From Arenibacter algicola (lineage in GTDB: Bacteria > Bacteroidota > Bacteroidia > Flavobacteriales > Flavobacteriaceae), in assembly GCF_018860365.1 (NCBI RefSeq), contig NZ_JAHKPO010000022.1, forward strand, positions 1 to 64,000: a stretch of 64,000 nt of DNA, in the 5' to 3' direction. Shown one piece after another: positions 36,639 to 47,217 of the stretch. The notes beneath the pieces are model-generated. The model was not told where the DNA came from and ran no database searches. It was given only the letters and a program-made list of their open reading frames with translations. The position numbers and the translations under genes were made by a program. Numbering within the stretch: the first letter of the stretch is position 1; each line of letters begins with the position of its first letter.

Positions 36639-38099
36639 TTATTGTCGACTTTTTTCTTGGATCATTTTTTGTTCAAAAGCAGCGTCATATTCATTGTTCT
36701 TTTGGCTTGGAACCAAGGCATTGGTTGCTTTGCGCCACTCCATTAATTTCTCAAGGAGTTCCAGTGTTTTATCAGGATTTTGTTCGGCAATATTATTTTC
36801 TTCACTTGGATCCGATATTAAATTGTAGAGTTCCAATGCGCCGTCTTCAAAATATTCATGTAATTTCCAGTCTCCCGAAATAATTACGGAACCTGGGCGG
36901 GTACGGAACAAGGGGTCGCGGCTACCGTCCTGTAAGCCCTGATATTCCTGAAGGTAGATGGGGAAATGAAAGAATAGGTCTCTTTTAACTTGGGATTTAC
37001 CCGAAAATATAGGTTCAAGGTCAATACCGTCCATTAGCGGAGCTTTTTTATCCGGACTTGCTATATTTTGTAGGGTGGGGTAAAAGTCCATATTGCTTAC
37101 ACGGGCTGTAGCGCTGGAATTAGGTTTTATTTTTCCGGGCCATTTTATCAGTAATGGTACTCGGATTCCTCCTTCATAGTAAGAACCCTTCCCGGCACGT
37201 AAGGGGTTTTGTTCGGATATGGCCCTAATTCCTCCATTGTCCGAGGTAAATATTACTAAGGTATTTTTTTCCAGTCCGTTTGCCTTTAACGAGGAAAGTA
37301 GTTTGCCCACGTTTTCGTCCATGGAGGCCACCATAGCGGCATAATCCGGCCTGTTTTGTCCATTAGAACCTTTCTTGTCCTTAAATTTTTCAATCAGTTT
37401 CTCTTTTCCCATTATTGGGGTATGTACCGTATAGAATGGTAGGTAGAGGAAAAAGGTAGTATCCCTATATTTTTCTACAAAAGAGATGGCCTCTTTGGTA
37501 ATACGGTCTGTTAAATATTCCCCATCAGGTCCATTGGTAATATGGTCTATCTTATAAGGGGAAAAGTACCCCCCTTTTCCAGGATTGCCCTTAGCGCTTC
37601 CACCAACATTAACATCTATCCCCTGTTCCTTTGGGTCATTGCCTACATGCCATTTCCCGAAACTTCCGGTGATATATCCGGCGGACTTCAGCATTTGTGG
37701 TAGTGTGTATATGGTGTCATTTAAGTGGTCCGTGTTTTTTATAGGGATAAGTTTTCGTGTCTTTGAATTTCCTCTGTCCGATGGGCTTACCGTATAAACG
37801 CCATGTCTCGGAGTATTAAGTCCGGATAGGAGGCAGGCACGGCTGGGTGCACAATTGGCAGCACCTGCGTATGCATTGTAAAATATCATACCCTCTTTGG
37901 CCAAAGCATCCAAATTGGGTGTTTCATAATACTCGCTACCCATAAATCCTAAATCCTTCCATCCCAAATCATCTACATTTATTAGAACTATATTGGGAAG
38001 TGCCTTGTTTTGATGGTTTTCTTTAGGGGATTTACAGGATAGGATGGAGCACATTATTGCCAAAACAATGGCTGGGAGGTATGGTCTTATTGGATTCAT
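36639..38099 (-). CDS. Type I sulfatase lipoprotein (CAPSR)
   Basis: A 486-residue lipoprotein (SILSC, Cys22). PNIVLINVDDLGWKDLG holds metal ligands Asp43-Asp44, and CAPSR (83-87) is the formylglycine site. TGSFGKWHVG and IFTSDNGG are the usual later motifs. It begins 31 bp after the stop codon of the hybrid sensor gene on the same strand, so the two are almost certainly co-transcribed. This ties sulfatase dosage to that of the regulator. The C-terminus (QEYQGLQDGSRDPLFRTRPG) is the subfamily-specific substrate region; specificity cannot be read from it. Confidence 0.9.
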   Translation of the reverse strand: MNPIRPYLPAIVLAIMCSILSCKSPKENHQNKALPNIVLINVDDLGWKDLGFMGSEYYETPNLDALAKEGMIFYNAYAGAANCAPSRACLLSGLNTPRHGVYTVSPSDRGNSKTRKLIPIKNTDHLNDTIYTLPQMLKSAGYITGSFGKWHVGNDPKEQGIDVNVGGSAKGNPGKGGYFSPYKIDHITNGPDGEYLTDRITKEAISFVEKYRDTTFFLYLPFYTVHTPIMGKEKLIEKFKDKKGSNGQNRPDYAAMVASMDENVGKLLSSLKANGLEKNTLVIFTSDNGGIRAISEQNPLRAGKGSYYEGGIRVPLLIKWPGKIKPNSSATARVSNMDFYPTLQNIASPDKKAPLMDGIDLEPIFSGKSQVKRDLFFHFPIYLQEYQGLQDGSRDPLFRTRPGSVIISGDWKLHEYFEDGALELYNLISDPSEENNIAEQNPDKTLELLEKLMEWRKATNALVPSQKNNEYDAAFEQKMIQEKSRQ

Positions 38100-38130
38100 T
38101 TTTTTATGGCTAATTGGTATTTTATTTGAT

Positions 38131-41100
38131 TTAAGATGCCTTTTCGACCTTCTCGGTTGAAAACTGCTTTGTATACTCTGTTGGACTTTTGCCGTACTCC
38201 TTACTAAAACATTTACTAAAGTATTTTTGATTGCTGAACCCGCACATATAGGCTACTTCTGAAACGTACATCTTGTTCTTCTTTAACAATTGTGCCGCCC
38301 TTTTTAAACGTATCTGTTTAATGAAGTTTACTGGTGTATCGTCCATAATGGATTGTACTTTTCTATATAGGTTGGCCCTGCTCATCCCCACTTCCGAGGC
38401 CAGGAACTCTACACTCAGTAAATTGTCATCCATAGAATCTTCTATAATTTGAACAAGCTTTTTAATAAACTTTTCATCATGGGAATCCACTTCAATTTCT
38501 TTAGGTTCTGTAGTGATTATTTTGCTATACTTTTCTTGGAGTTCTTTTCGGGTTATAAGTGCGTTTTTTACTTTCCATTTCACAAATTCTAAGCTAAATG
38601 GTTTTTCAATATAGTCCTCTGCCCCTAAACTGAGACATTCTATTTTTGTTTCTTCAGAATTTTTTGCTGTCAGCATAAAAATGGGAATAGTATTCACATC
38701 ATTATTTTCTTTAACCCTTTTAAGCATGGACATGCCATCTTCTATGGGCATGAGTATGTCGCAAATAACCAGCTGGGGTTTATCTTTAATTATGGCGTTA
38801 TAACCCTCTTGGCCATTGGAAGCTTCAAGTACATAGAAATCATGCTTCAATTCTTCCTTGACCATAAACCTCAGGTCATCATTATCCTCAACGAGTAGAA
38901 TTTTGGGCTTATCTGACTTTATGGCTTGTGATTTCTCTTCAAATTCAGAGGAAACCTCCTCGATAACCTGAAATTCGGAATTATGAATAAAACTTTTTGT
39001 TAGTGGCTTGCCCGTATTAATTCTCTCTTTTTTATCGAAGGCATTTTTATTGATAGGGAGAAAAAAGGTAAACTCTGTGAATACGCCTTCTTCGCTTTCA
39101 ACCCTAATGGCTCCGTGGTGCCTTTCAACAAGTTTTTGGACCAGTTCCATTCCAATTCCGGTACCAGGAATTTGATTACTATAGGCCTTTGTGGCCTGAT
39201 AGTATCGGTCAAATATATGTGGAAGATCCTTTTTAGGGATTCCAATACCGTTATCCTTTACACTGCATTTAATGTATTTGCCATTTCCCCTTAGCTTTAC
39301 CATAGAGAATAGATCATGGGTGTTGGCAAATTCAAGGGCAACATGTATTTCTCCTTTTTTAGGAGTGTATTTAAATGCATTTGATAAAAGATTAAAAAGG
39401 ATTTTTTCCAAAATGTCTACATCGTACCAACCCCTAATTTCTTCTTTTTCGCAGTTGAAATCGTATTTTATTTCATAAATCCTGGCAAAATCGTTAAAGG
39501 CATTTTTTATAATGTCTATGTCCTTTACAATATCATTTTTTGAAATGTTCAATTTGAGTTTGCCTTCGTCAAATTTTCTGATGTCCATTATTTGATTGAT
39601 CAGCCTATGCATTCTAAGGGTGTTGTTGTAGATGCGTTGGGAGGTAAGTGGACTTAAGGTAAAATTCTTTTCTTTGACCACTTTTTCTATTGTTCCTAGT
39701 ATTAGAGCCAGGGGTGTGCGCAATTCATGGGAGATATCCGTGAAAAATACCATTTTCATACGGTTTATCTCATTGTCTTTTTCTCGGCTTATGGTCTCTG
39801 TGACTAAATTTTTCTTCAATGTATACCATCTTTGCACTAGTAAAAAGGTGATGTATATGCAAATAGCCAAAAGTACAATGTAAATGAAGTAAGCTAAGTT
39901 ACTTCTCCAATAGGGAGGTGCAATCACGAAACTTAGTTCTGCTGGCGTAGTATTCCAAACCCCGTCGCTATTGGAGCTTTTTACCTTAAAGGTATATTTG
40001 CCAGGGGGCAGGTCATTATAATTGGCATTTCTGTTCGAAGCTTTGGTGTGGTGCCAAAAGTCATTGATGCCTTCCAACTTGTAGGTATATTCATTTTTAT
40101 TTGGGGCGGTTAAATCTAAGGAAGAAAATTCAATGGCAATGTTATTGCTGTTGAAGGGCAGTTCCAGTTTTTTGGAAGGCCCTATGGTCTGTAGGGGCAA
40201 TGAAAGGTTCTCCAAGGCGGATTCTGCAGATTCATTGCCAAGGATATTGAATTGGGTGATTATAGTATTAGGTAAAAGATCGGATTTCTGAAAATTTTTA
40301 GTGCGAACACTGTAAAATCCTCCTGGACAACCAAAATATAGTGTCCCGTTTTCGTCATTGCTATGGGAATTAAATATAAAATGACTTTCGGCCAAACCAT
40401 CTTCAATCCCAAAATTCACGAATTTTTTTTCTTGGACATTGAAGCGGGAAATTCCCCTATGTGTACTGAGCCATAAATTCTGGGACATGTCCATTTCAAT
40501 ACTGGAAATGGTAGATGACACTAAGCCTTCCTTTTTGCCAAAGGAATTTATGGTTTCATCCTCGGCGTTGTAAAAATTTAATCCACCGCCCCTTGTTCCG
40601 ATCCATAAGTTTCCTTGGCCCGTTTCCAGTAGGCTTAGAATGGCATTGGAAGAAAGGCCATCTTTATCATTAATGGTGGGATTGAACGTTTTTAATTCTT
40701 CATTAATCAGATCAACCTTAAAAAGTCCGTCTCCCCTGGTGCCGATCCATAAATTTTGCCTTCTGTCCAAGTGCATTACCGAAACGTTCTTTCCCATTAA
40801 TAGGGAAATGGTCTTTTGTTTAAATTTGGAAATGTCGCTCCCGGAATGTACAATGTTGATTCCACCTCCCCAGAGTCCGACCCATATTTCATCTTTGTTT
40901 AGGGGGATAATGTCTTTAATGCCTTTTGAAAATTGTTGCAGGGTATCTACTCCTAAAGTTTGATTTGTTAGGGTGTAGTTGTTGGATTTTAAAAGTGCTC
41001 CGCCAAACCCGATTAAAAGTTCCTTGTTTTCATAATCTTTTTTTACAACAGTGTAATTTTCAGTGGTTCGAAGTAATAGTTCATTGGTGTTTAGTGTCTT

Positions 41101-42237
41101 GTTGAACCGGTAAAGCCCTTTTTGATTTATGGTCATTAAAAGCTCTCGGCTGTTTTCTTTTATTATTGATTGAGGGAAGAAATTGGTCAAATTTTCATCT
41201 ATACCTGTATATTCGAAAATGGAAGTTCTTCCTATATATTTATTTACACCTTTGTTGGTGGCAATCCATAGGTTGTTATACCTATCAAGTGTCAAGGAGT
41301 TGATTCTACTTTGGGAAGATCTGTTTTGATTGTTGGAATTATTTATATTTTCAAATGAATATTCATTATTTTTCAGGGTTCCCTTTATTAAGCCGGAATG
41401 CGTTCCGATCCATAGTGTTGAGGTTGTCTCTTCCAAGACCAATGTGGTAATTTGGGGCAAAAGGGGTGTGTTACCTTGAAAATGGGTATAGGTTTCCAAT
41501 ATTTTTAATTTATTGTCGGCCTTACCATAACCTAGGAGAAAAAGGCCTTCTTTGGTACTTGCAATAAAAGTGTTGTTTTTTGTATTGATGAGCGTTTCGG
41601 TATTTTTTAGAAATCCAGACTCGATTAATTTATTATCCTTTCCTAAAGCAATTATGCCGTTGGGTGTGGCCAGCCAAATGCGCCCAAACTTGTCTTCTGC
41701 AAAATGATTGATTTGTTTATCGTTGGCCCAAATGCTATTATTTTGTTTGTAATTAAATTCGGTTTGAAATTGGATGTTTTCGACCTTTTCATTGGGAATT
41801 ATTTTTACGATTCCAGTATTTCGCAAATTGGCCCAAATAGTGCCGTCCAAAGATTTTCCCAAAACTTTTGAGGTATTGTTTTTGTAATAGCCTTTGAACC
41901 AGTTTGTTTGTCTGTCGTAGAAAATTAAGTAGCTTTCACTTCCTATCCATAAGTTTCCAAGATCGTCTTCAACTATAGAATTTATAGTGTTGTTGGGAAT
42001 CGAATGTTCATCAAAAACATCGAATTGATTTTCCATTAGAGTATGGCCATCATATCTGTATAGGCCACTATCTGTACCAAGCCAAAGAAAACCCAGGTGA
42101 TCCTCAAATACTATGTTGGTCTTTTTGTTAAAGGGTACACCGTCTACATTTAGTTTTTGAAGGTTAGTGATATTCCCTTGGGCCAAACAGCTTAAGTGAA
42201 TTAATAATGCAAAAAAGTAAAATGGTATGTACTTCAT
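38131..42237 (-). CDS. Hybrid two-component system sensor/regulator (HTCS) of the polysaccharide locus
   Basis: A 1368-residue one-protein two-component system. After a signal peptide (about 1-19) come two-component propeller repeats with recurring LWIGTxxGL motifs, forming the periplasmic sensor (about 25-690), then a Y_Y_Y domain, and a membrane helix near 778-800. The cytoplasmic part has a HisKA domain with the phospho-His in SHELRTP (about 836), an ATPase with SNAFKYTP and DNGIGIP, a receiver with Asp in VICDILMP (about 1160), and an AraC-type helix-turn-helix (about 1262-1362). Such proteins bind oligosaccharides in the periplasm and activate an adjacent SusCD operon. It is divergent from SusC across 293 bp, where its operator should lie. 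Confidence 0.95.
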   Translation of the reverse strand: MKYIPFYFFALLIHLSCLAQGNITNLQKLNVDGVPFNKKTNIVFEDHLGFLWLGTDSGLYRYDGHTLMENQFDVFDEHSIPNNTINSIVEDDLGNLWIGSESYLIFYDRQTNWFKGYYKNNTSKVLGKSLDGTIWANLRNTGIVKIIPNEKVENIQFQTEFNYKQNNSIWANDKQINHFAEDKFGRIWLATPNGIIALGKDNKLIESGFLKNTETLINTKNNTFIASTKEGLFLLGYGKADNKLKILETYTHFQGNTPLLPQITTLVLEETTSTLWIGTHSGLIKGTLKNNEYSFENINNSNNQNRSSQSRINSLTLDRYNNLWIATNKGVNKYIGRTSIFEYTGIDENLTNFFPQSIIKENSRELLMTINQKGLYRFNKTLNTNELLLRTTENYTVVKKDYENKELLIGFGGALLKSNNYTLTNQTLGVDTLQQFSKGIKDIIPLNKDEIWVGLWGGGINIVHSGSDISKFKQKTISLLMGKNVSVMHLDRRQNLWIGTRGDGLFKVDLINEELKTFNPTINDKDGLSSNAILSLLETGQGNLWIGTRGGGLNFYNAEDETINSFGKKEGLVSSTISSIEMDMSQNLWLSTHRGISRFNVQEKKFVNFGIEDGLAESHFIFNSHSNDENGTLYFGCPGGFYSVRTKNFQKSDLLPNTIITQFNILGNESAESALENLSLPLQTIGPSKKLELPFNSNNIAIEFSSLDLTAPNKNEYTYKLEGINDFWHHTKASNRNANYNDLPPGKYTFKVKSSNSDGVWNTTPAELSFVIAPPYWRSNLAYFIYIVLLAICIYITFLLVQRWYTLKKNLVTETISREKDNEINRMKMVFFTDISHELRTPLALILGTIEKVVKEKNFTLSPLTSQRIYNNTLRMHRLINQIMDIRKFDEGKLKLNISKNDIVKDIDIIKNAFNDFARIYEIKYDFNCEKEEIRGWYDVDILEKILFNLLSNAFKYTPKKGEIHVALEFANTHDLFSMVKLRGNGKYIKCSVKDNGIGIPKKDLPHIFDRYYQATKAYSNQIPGTGIGMELVQKLVERHHGAIRVESEEGVFTEFTFFLPINKNAFDKKERINTGKPLTKSFIHNSEFQVIEEVSSEFEEKSQAIKSDKPKILLVEDNDDLRFMVKEELKHDFYVLEASNGQEGYNAIIKDKPQLVICDILMPIEDGMSMLKRVKENNDVNTIPIFMLTAKNSEETKIECLSLGAEDYIEKPFSLEFVKWKVKNALITRKELQEKYSKIITTEPKEIEVDSHDEKFIKKLVQIIEDSMDDNLLSVEFLASEVGMSRANLYRKVQSIMDDTPVNFIKQIRLKRAAQLLKKNKMYVSEVAYMCGFSNQKYFSKCFSKEYGKSPTEYTKQFSTEKVEKAS

Positions 42238-42530
42238 AGCTTGGAGCTGTTACCAGATATTAGCCGGGGGTTTTAATGAATAGGTCTGTATAAGACCATA
42301 ATAATGTTAATAAATGTTAAAATTAAGGGTCCTTATTCCGAAATAAGGGGATCTAATGTCAAATATTAAGGGTAAATATGTTGCAAATTAGGCTATTCAG
42401 GCCTTTAAATCAAGGAAATGCAACATTATTGCACCAAATTGGGATTTATACTCCTATGTCCCATTTTATATTTACACCATGTCGATTGTTGTGGAATAAT
42501 CGATCTAATTATTAACCAACAAACACCAAT
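42238..42530. promoter_or_regulatory. Divergent control region of the polysaccharide locus
   Basis: 293 bp between the HTCS and SusC start codons. A TATATTTA element about 55 bases before the SusC ATG is one base from the -7 consensus TAnnTTTG. No clear direct repeat for HTCS binding was found by eye. Confidence 0.4.
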
Positions 42531-45500
42531 ATGGAATTAAAAAGAATTTTATTACTTCTACTGTTTTTCAGTATAGTATCGCTTCAAGCTCAGCAAATTA
42601 TAAGCGGAACGGTCGCCGATGAAACAGGTCAGCCCCTTCCTGGGGTGAATGTCTTGGTCAAAGGGACTACTACAGGAGCTGTTGCGGATTTTGATGGAAA
42701 TTACTCCATTGCCGCGTCTGAAGGCGCTGTTTTGGAATTTAGGTATTTGGGCTTTATTGCTCAAAGTGTTCAGGTAGGAAAGTCTACTACTATTGATGTA
42801 GTGCTTCAGGAAGATGTTTCCCTTTTAGATGAGGTGGTGGTCATAGGCTATGGTACCTCTACCAAAAAAGATTTGGTATCTTCTGTGGCTTCTATCAAAT
42901 CGGACGTCTTGGAAAACCAGCCCGTGGCTAGGGTAGACCAGGCCTTACAAGGTAGGGCTACTGGGGTGGAGGTTACCTCCAACAATGGAACACCGGGTAC
43001 GGGTGCTACCATTCGTATTAGGGGTAATAGCTCCATTAACGGGAACAATGATCCGCTTTATGTTGTGGATGGATTTATAGCCGGTACTGGTTTTAATCTT
43101 AATACTATAAATGTCAACGATATCGAATCTGTTGAGATTTTAAAAGATGCCACTGCTCTTTCCATATACGGAACGAGGGGTGCCTCTGGGGTAATATTGA
43201 TTACGACCAAAAATGGTAAGGGAATGGCTCCTGGTAAGCCAGTAATTGCCATTAATCATTACCAAAGTATACAGGAAACGGCCAACCGGATCAATATTCT
43301 GGGCGGACGGGATTTTATCGATTATAAAAATGAATCTTATCAGTTTGTACCGGGACCTGACGGTTTCGGGTTTACGGATACTTCCTTACCATTGGTGCTG
43401 GATCCTGAAAATACTACGACAACCGATTGGTTGGATTTAGTAGAGCAACCAGGTTCTATCTCCAATACCGATCTATCCATTACCGGTAATTCTGAAAATG
43501 CCAATTATTTTATATCTGGAAACTACTACAATCAAAAGGGATTGTTAAGGGGTTCTGGTTTGGAAAGAGTAAACTTTAGAACCAATGTGGATGTAAAGGT
43601 TTCCGATAGGCTTAAGACCGGGATCAGGACAAACTTGACCCATTACAAAATTGAAAACAATAAAGTAGATTATGGCAACATTGTTTCTAGCGTATTGCCT
43701 ATACGACCTGTTTACCTTGAAGATGGAAGTTTCTCTTTTGAAAATCCTATAAGTGCTGGTCTGGAACGAAACCCGGAAGCGGATATACAACATAGAGTGG
43801 ATCACGACTTGGTTACCCAAATCATTACGAATGCCTATGCTGAGTATGAATTGGCAAAAAACCTTTCTTTTAAATCTACTTTTGGTGCACAGTTAAACTA
43901 TGTAAAGCAGAATAACTACTTGCCTGGGATTCTTCCCGAACGTGTAAATGGTGGTTTTGGTAGGATCAATACCAATTTCTCCAAGAGTTTATTGAATGAG
44001 AATACCTTAAATTATAACGTGGATTTGGGGAACCATTCCTTAAAAGTATTGGGAGGTTTTACTTGGCAGAAAGACAATAACGAAAGTACGTTTGCCGAAG
44101 CCGATAATTTTCCTAATGACGTAGTTTCGTTTAATAACTTGGCATTGGGTGATTCAGAAACAGCACTGGTTGGTTCCGGATATGGACAACGCACCCTGAC
44201 TTCTTTCTTGGGTCGTGTCAACTATGGTTACAAAAGTAAATACTTGCTTACCTTGGTAGGACGTTATGATGGGTCCTCTGTATTTGAGACAGGTAATAAA
44301 TATGCCTTTTTCCCTTCTGTGGGTGCAGCTTGGAACGTTGATGAAGAAGAGTTCATGGCAGATTCCAATCTAATCAACAGGTTTAAAATAAGAGGTAGTT
44401 ATGGTATTGTGGGGGAACAAGGCGTTGCCGCTTACAATTCCATAGCCACTTATGCCAATACAACGACCGTCTTTAATGGTTCTCAGGTAAATGGAGTACT
44501 TGTTGGACAAGTTCCCAGTAGTGGTTTAACCTGGGAAACAACCAAGCAAATGGACATAGGTCTGGAACTTGGATTTTTGAACAATAGGATTTCCTTTGAA
44601 GCCGATTATTATAAAAAGACAACAGATGACCTACTATTGTCCGTGGCCTTATCTGGCCAGGTAGGAGCCAATTCAACTACCCAATTACAGAATTTAGGAT
44701 CTGTAGAGAACAGGGGCTTCGAATTTGGTCTAAATACCATCAATGTACAGAATGATAATTTTACTTGGGAGTCCAATCTTAGTATATCTTCTAACAAGAG
44801 TGAGATATTGGAATTGGATGATCAGGAATATATCTCTTTGCAATCAACAGGAAATCAAGGAGGTAACTCTGCTAGGTTGATTGTTGGGGAGGCACTGCCA
44901 ACCTTTGTAGGGGCTAGATACCTAGGTACCTATAAGACTGCTGAAGAGATTACGGCAGATGGTAGGGCGGGTCGCTCGTTTATTGGTGGTCCTAGATATG
45001 AAGATGTAAATGGTGATACCAATATTAATGACGAAGACTTTCAGGTACTTGGTAGTCCAATACCGGATTTTTACGGAGGATTTAGAAACACCTTTACCTA
45101 TAAAAATCTATCCTTGGATGTATTTTTTCACGGAAGTTATGGTGCCGAAATCTGGAACGTACGAACACAGACAGCATACTATGGTAGGGGTGAACAAAAT
45201 GTGGATCCTATCGTATTGCAACGTTGGATAGCAGGAGTAAATGAAACTTCCGATATCCCAAGGGCGGGACCATCCAATAGTCTATTTAATGTAAATAGTG
45301 ATTTGAACATAGAAGATGGTTCTTATCTAAGATTAAAAACTATGTCTCTGAACTATAACATTCCTATGGAAGCAAAAGGGCTTGGAAGTGTATTCAGCTC
45401 AATGAATGTTTATGTAACCGGAACTAACCTTTTCCTTTGGTCAGACTTTACTTTGGGAGATCCAGAAGTAAATGCTTTTACAGCGGGTAGCGGACTAGGT

Positions 45501-45578
45501 TCTGTTTCCCAGGGTTTTGCTTCAGGCCAATATCCTTATGCTAAGACAATAACCCTAGGTGTAAAACTAGAATTTTAA
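42531..45578 (+). CDS. SusC/RagA-family TonB-dependent transporter
   Basis: A 1015-residue outer-membrane protein. A signal peptide (LLLLLFFSIVSLQAQ) leads to a carboxypeptidase-like domain (IISGTVADETGQPLPGVNV...), then a TonB-box-like DEVVVIGYG, the plug with IRGNSSINGNNDPLYVVDG and ASGVILITTKNG, and a 22-strand barrel ending in ITLGVKLEF. It has no STN domain, in agreement with control by an HTCS rather than by a sigma/anti-sigma pair. It imports oligosaccharides with the SusD lid encoded 12 bp downstream. Confidence 0.95.
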   Translation: MELKRILLLLLFFSIVSLQAQQIISGTVADETGQPLPGVNVLVKGTTTGAVADFDGNYSIAASEGAVLEFRYLGFIAQSVQVGKSTTIDVVLQEDVSLLDEVVVIGYGTSTKKDLVSSVASIKSDVLENQPVARVDQALQGRATGVEVTSNNGTPGTGATIRIRGNSSINGNNDPLYVVDGFIAGTGFNLNTINVNDIESVEILKDATALSIYGTRGASGVILITTKNGKGMAPGKPVIAINHYQSIQETANRINILGGRDFIDYKNESYQFVPGPDGFGFTDTSLPLVLDPENTTTTDWLDLVEQPGSISNTDLSITGNSENANYFISGNYYNQKGLLRGSGLERVNFRTNVDVKVSDRLKTGIRTNLTHYKIENNKVDYGNIVSSVLPIRPVYLEDGSFSFENPISAGLERNPEADIQHRVDHDLVTQIITNAYAEYELAKNLSFKSTFGAQLNYVKQNNYLPGILPERVNGGFGRINTNFSKSLLNENTLNYNVDLGNHSLKVLGGFTWQKDNNESTFAEADNFPNDVVSFNNLALGDSETALVGSGYGQRTLTSFLGRVNYGYKSKYLLTLVGRYDGSSVFETGNKYAFFPSVGAAWNVDEEEFMADSNLINRFKIRGSYGIVGEQGVAAYNSIATYANTTTVFNGSQVNGVLVGQVPSSGLTWETTKQMDIGLELGFLNNRISFEADYYKKTTDDLLLSVALSGQVGANSTTQLQNLGSVENRGFEFGLNTINVQNDNFTWESNLSISSNKSEILELDDQEYISLQSTGNQGGNSARLIVGEALPTFVGARYLGTYKTAEEITADGRAGRSFIGGPRYEDVNGDTNINDEDFQVLGSPIPDFYGGFRNTFTYKNLSLDVFFHGSYGAEIWNVRTQTAYYGRGEQNVDPIVLQRWIAGVNETSDIPRAGPSNSLFNVNSDLNIEDGSYLRLKTMSLNYNIPMEAKGLGSVFSSMNVYVTGTNLFLWSDFTLGDPEVNAFTAGSGLGSVSQGFASGQYPYAKTITLGVKLEF

Positions 45579-45590
45579 AAAAAAACAGAT

Positions 45591-47150
45591 ATGAAAACTA
45601 ATATAACGAGCAAATTTTTGATGTTGCTTATGGGCTTAATTATTTTGAGCTCATGTGACAAGTTTCTGGAAGAAGATTTAAGGGACGAGATTACCCCGGA
45701 TTCTTTTTTCACCAACGATAAAGAAGCCGAACTTGCTGTAAACGGTGTCTACAGGTTATTTCACAATAACAACCTTTACGCACAACGCGGACTGGACAAT
45801 TATTACACAAGCGGTGCCGACATACAGGCGGCCAGTAGAAACGTGAACAATGAGATACACAATTACCTTATACAAGAAGGTACGGCAGATGGCAATGGTA
45901 CCTGGATTTACCTATATCGTGTGGTAAACAATACTACCGAGTTTATCTCGAATATTGAAGGTAATGAAAGTTTATCGCAAGAAGCCAGAGATCAAAGAGT
46001 GGGAGAGCTTTTGTTTTTAAGAGCGTTGGCTTATTATCACTTGACCAATCTTTGGGGAGACGTTCCTTTTTATACCGAGCAATTACCAGTGCCAGAAAGG
46101 TCCACACTAGGTAGAACGCCAAAAGCGGAAATAAGAAGCGCTATGAAAACAGATTTGGCAAAGGCTTTTGACTTGTTGCCGACCTCTTATTCCGGTGGTA
46201 ATTTGGGTAGGGCTACTAAATGGGCAGCAGCAACACTTAAGGCCAAGTATCATCTTTTTGATAAAGAGTGGGGATTGGCGAAAATTGAATGTGATAAGGT
46301 AATTGATGAAAGTCCACATAGGCTCTTGGATGATTATGCCGATGTATTCGATCAATCGGATCCAAGCAACCAATACAATGATGAATATATTTTTGTAATC
46401 GATTTTGAGGCAGATTTAGTAGGTGAATTGTCTACTACAAGAACAGATGATTACAACCCACGTATAAGGGACGAACCTGCAAACCGTAATAAAGATACCG
46501 TGGTAAACGGGGTTTCCGGTTCCAAGGTTAATATATTTCAAGGCCTTTTGCGTGAACGAAGTGAAGATATGACCGGTTATGGTTGGTCAGTGCCTTTGCC
46601 AGAATTTGCCTTAAGGGAAAATTGGCAGGATGGGGATTTACGCTATGATGCTACTATTGTTACCGAATATTTAGGGTGGAAATTATCTTTCCCATACTTT
46701 CGTAAAAATTGGAATTTGGACCAGGAAAATTCATTGCGTGGCAATCACCCTGAGAACTATATCGTATTCCGTTTAGCTGACGTATATCTTATGGCGGCTG
46801 AGGCTGAAAACGAAGCCAATGGCCCAGGTAATGCCTTTGCCTATGTGAATAAAGTAAGGGAACGCGCTTTTGAACCAGATCAACCTTGGAGCGGAATGTC
46901 ACAAGTTCAATTTAGGGAAGCCATGTACGATGAACGAAAATTTGAGCTAAGTGCAGAAGGACATCGCCGAATGGATCTTATTCGTTGGGGTATTTTGTTG
47001 GACAGGGTTAAGACGGTTCAACATAGGGCGTGGAACAATCCGGCTGCCAACATACAGCCTTACCATGTTTTATTACCTATCCCACAGAATCAATTGGAAT
47101 TGAATCCAAATTTATTGGAGTCGGATCCTACCAACAATGGGTACAGATAA
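45591..47150 (+). CDS. SusD/RagB-family glycan-binding lipoprotein
   Basis: A 519-residue surface lipoprotein (ILSSC at the signal end). The N-terminal SusD-like segment carries TPR helices (RALAYYHLTNLWGDVPFYTE), and the C-terminal RagB part contains FRLADVYLMAAEAENEA and the DERKFELSAEGHRRMDLIRWG signature. It caps the SusC barrel and binds the polysaccharide at the cell surface. It follows SusC directly, and a hairpin follows its stop codon before the sulfatase gene. Confidence 0.95.
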   Translation: MKTNITSKFLMLLMGLIILSSCDKFLEEDLRDEITPDSFFTNDKEAELAVNGVYRLFHNNNLYAQRGLDNYYTSGADIQAASRNVNNEIHNYLIQEGTADGNGTWIYLYRVVNNTTEFISNIEGNESLSQEARDQRVGELLFLRALAYYHLTNLWGDVPFYTEQLPVPERSTLGRTPKAEIRSAMKTDLAKAFDLLPTSYSGGNLGRATKWAAATLKAKYHLFDKEWGLAKIECDKVIDESPHRLLDDYADVFDQSDPSNQYNDEYIFVIDFEADLVGELSTTRTDDYNPRIRDEPANRNKDTVVNGVSGSKVNIFQGLLRERSEDMTGYGWSVPLPEFALRENWQDGDLRYDATIVTEYLGWKLSFPYFRKNWNLDQENSLRGNHPENYIVFRLADVYLMAAEAENEANGPGNAFAYVNKVRERAFEPDQPWSGMSQVQFREAMYDERKFELSAEGHRRMDLIRWGILLDRVKTVQHRAWNNPAANIQPYHVLLPIPQNQLELNPNLLESDPTNNGYR

Positions 47151-47169
47151 TGCCAAAATTAAGTTACTT

Positions 47170-47204
47170 CCATGGGGCAAATTTAATCTGCCCCATGGTT
47201 TTTA
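47170..47204 (+). terminator. Strong hairpin between susD-like and sulfatase genes
   Basis: A perfect 10-bp stem (CCATGGGGCA at 47170-47179, TGCCCCATGG at 47189-47198) with a 9-base AT loop, followed by TTTTTA. It sits in the 67-bp gap between the two genes. It may act as a partial terminator that lowers sulfatase expression, or as an mRNA-stabilising 3' end for SusCD. Confidence 0.8.
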
Positions 47205-47217
47205 TGATACCATTTCA

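Noticed and set aside
36501-36746. 81-codon plus-strand frame entering the sulfatase gene
   Set aside because: It starts within a REP-like element and overlaps the sulfatase gene antisense.
47137-47217. Upstream ATG extending the sulfatase by 27 residues and overlapping the SusD gene
   Set aside because: The extra residues would precede the lipoprotein signal peptide and lie across a strong hairpin; the ATG at 47218 or 47221 gives a normal signal peptide.
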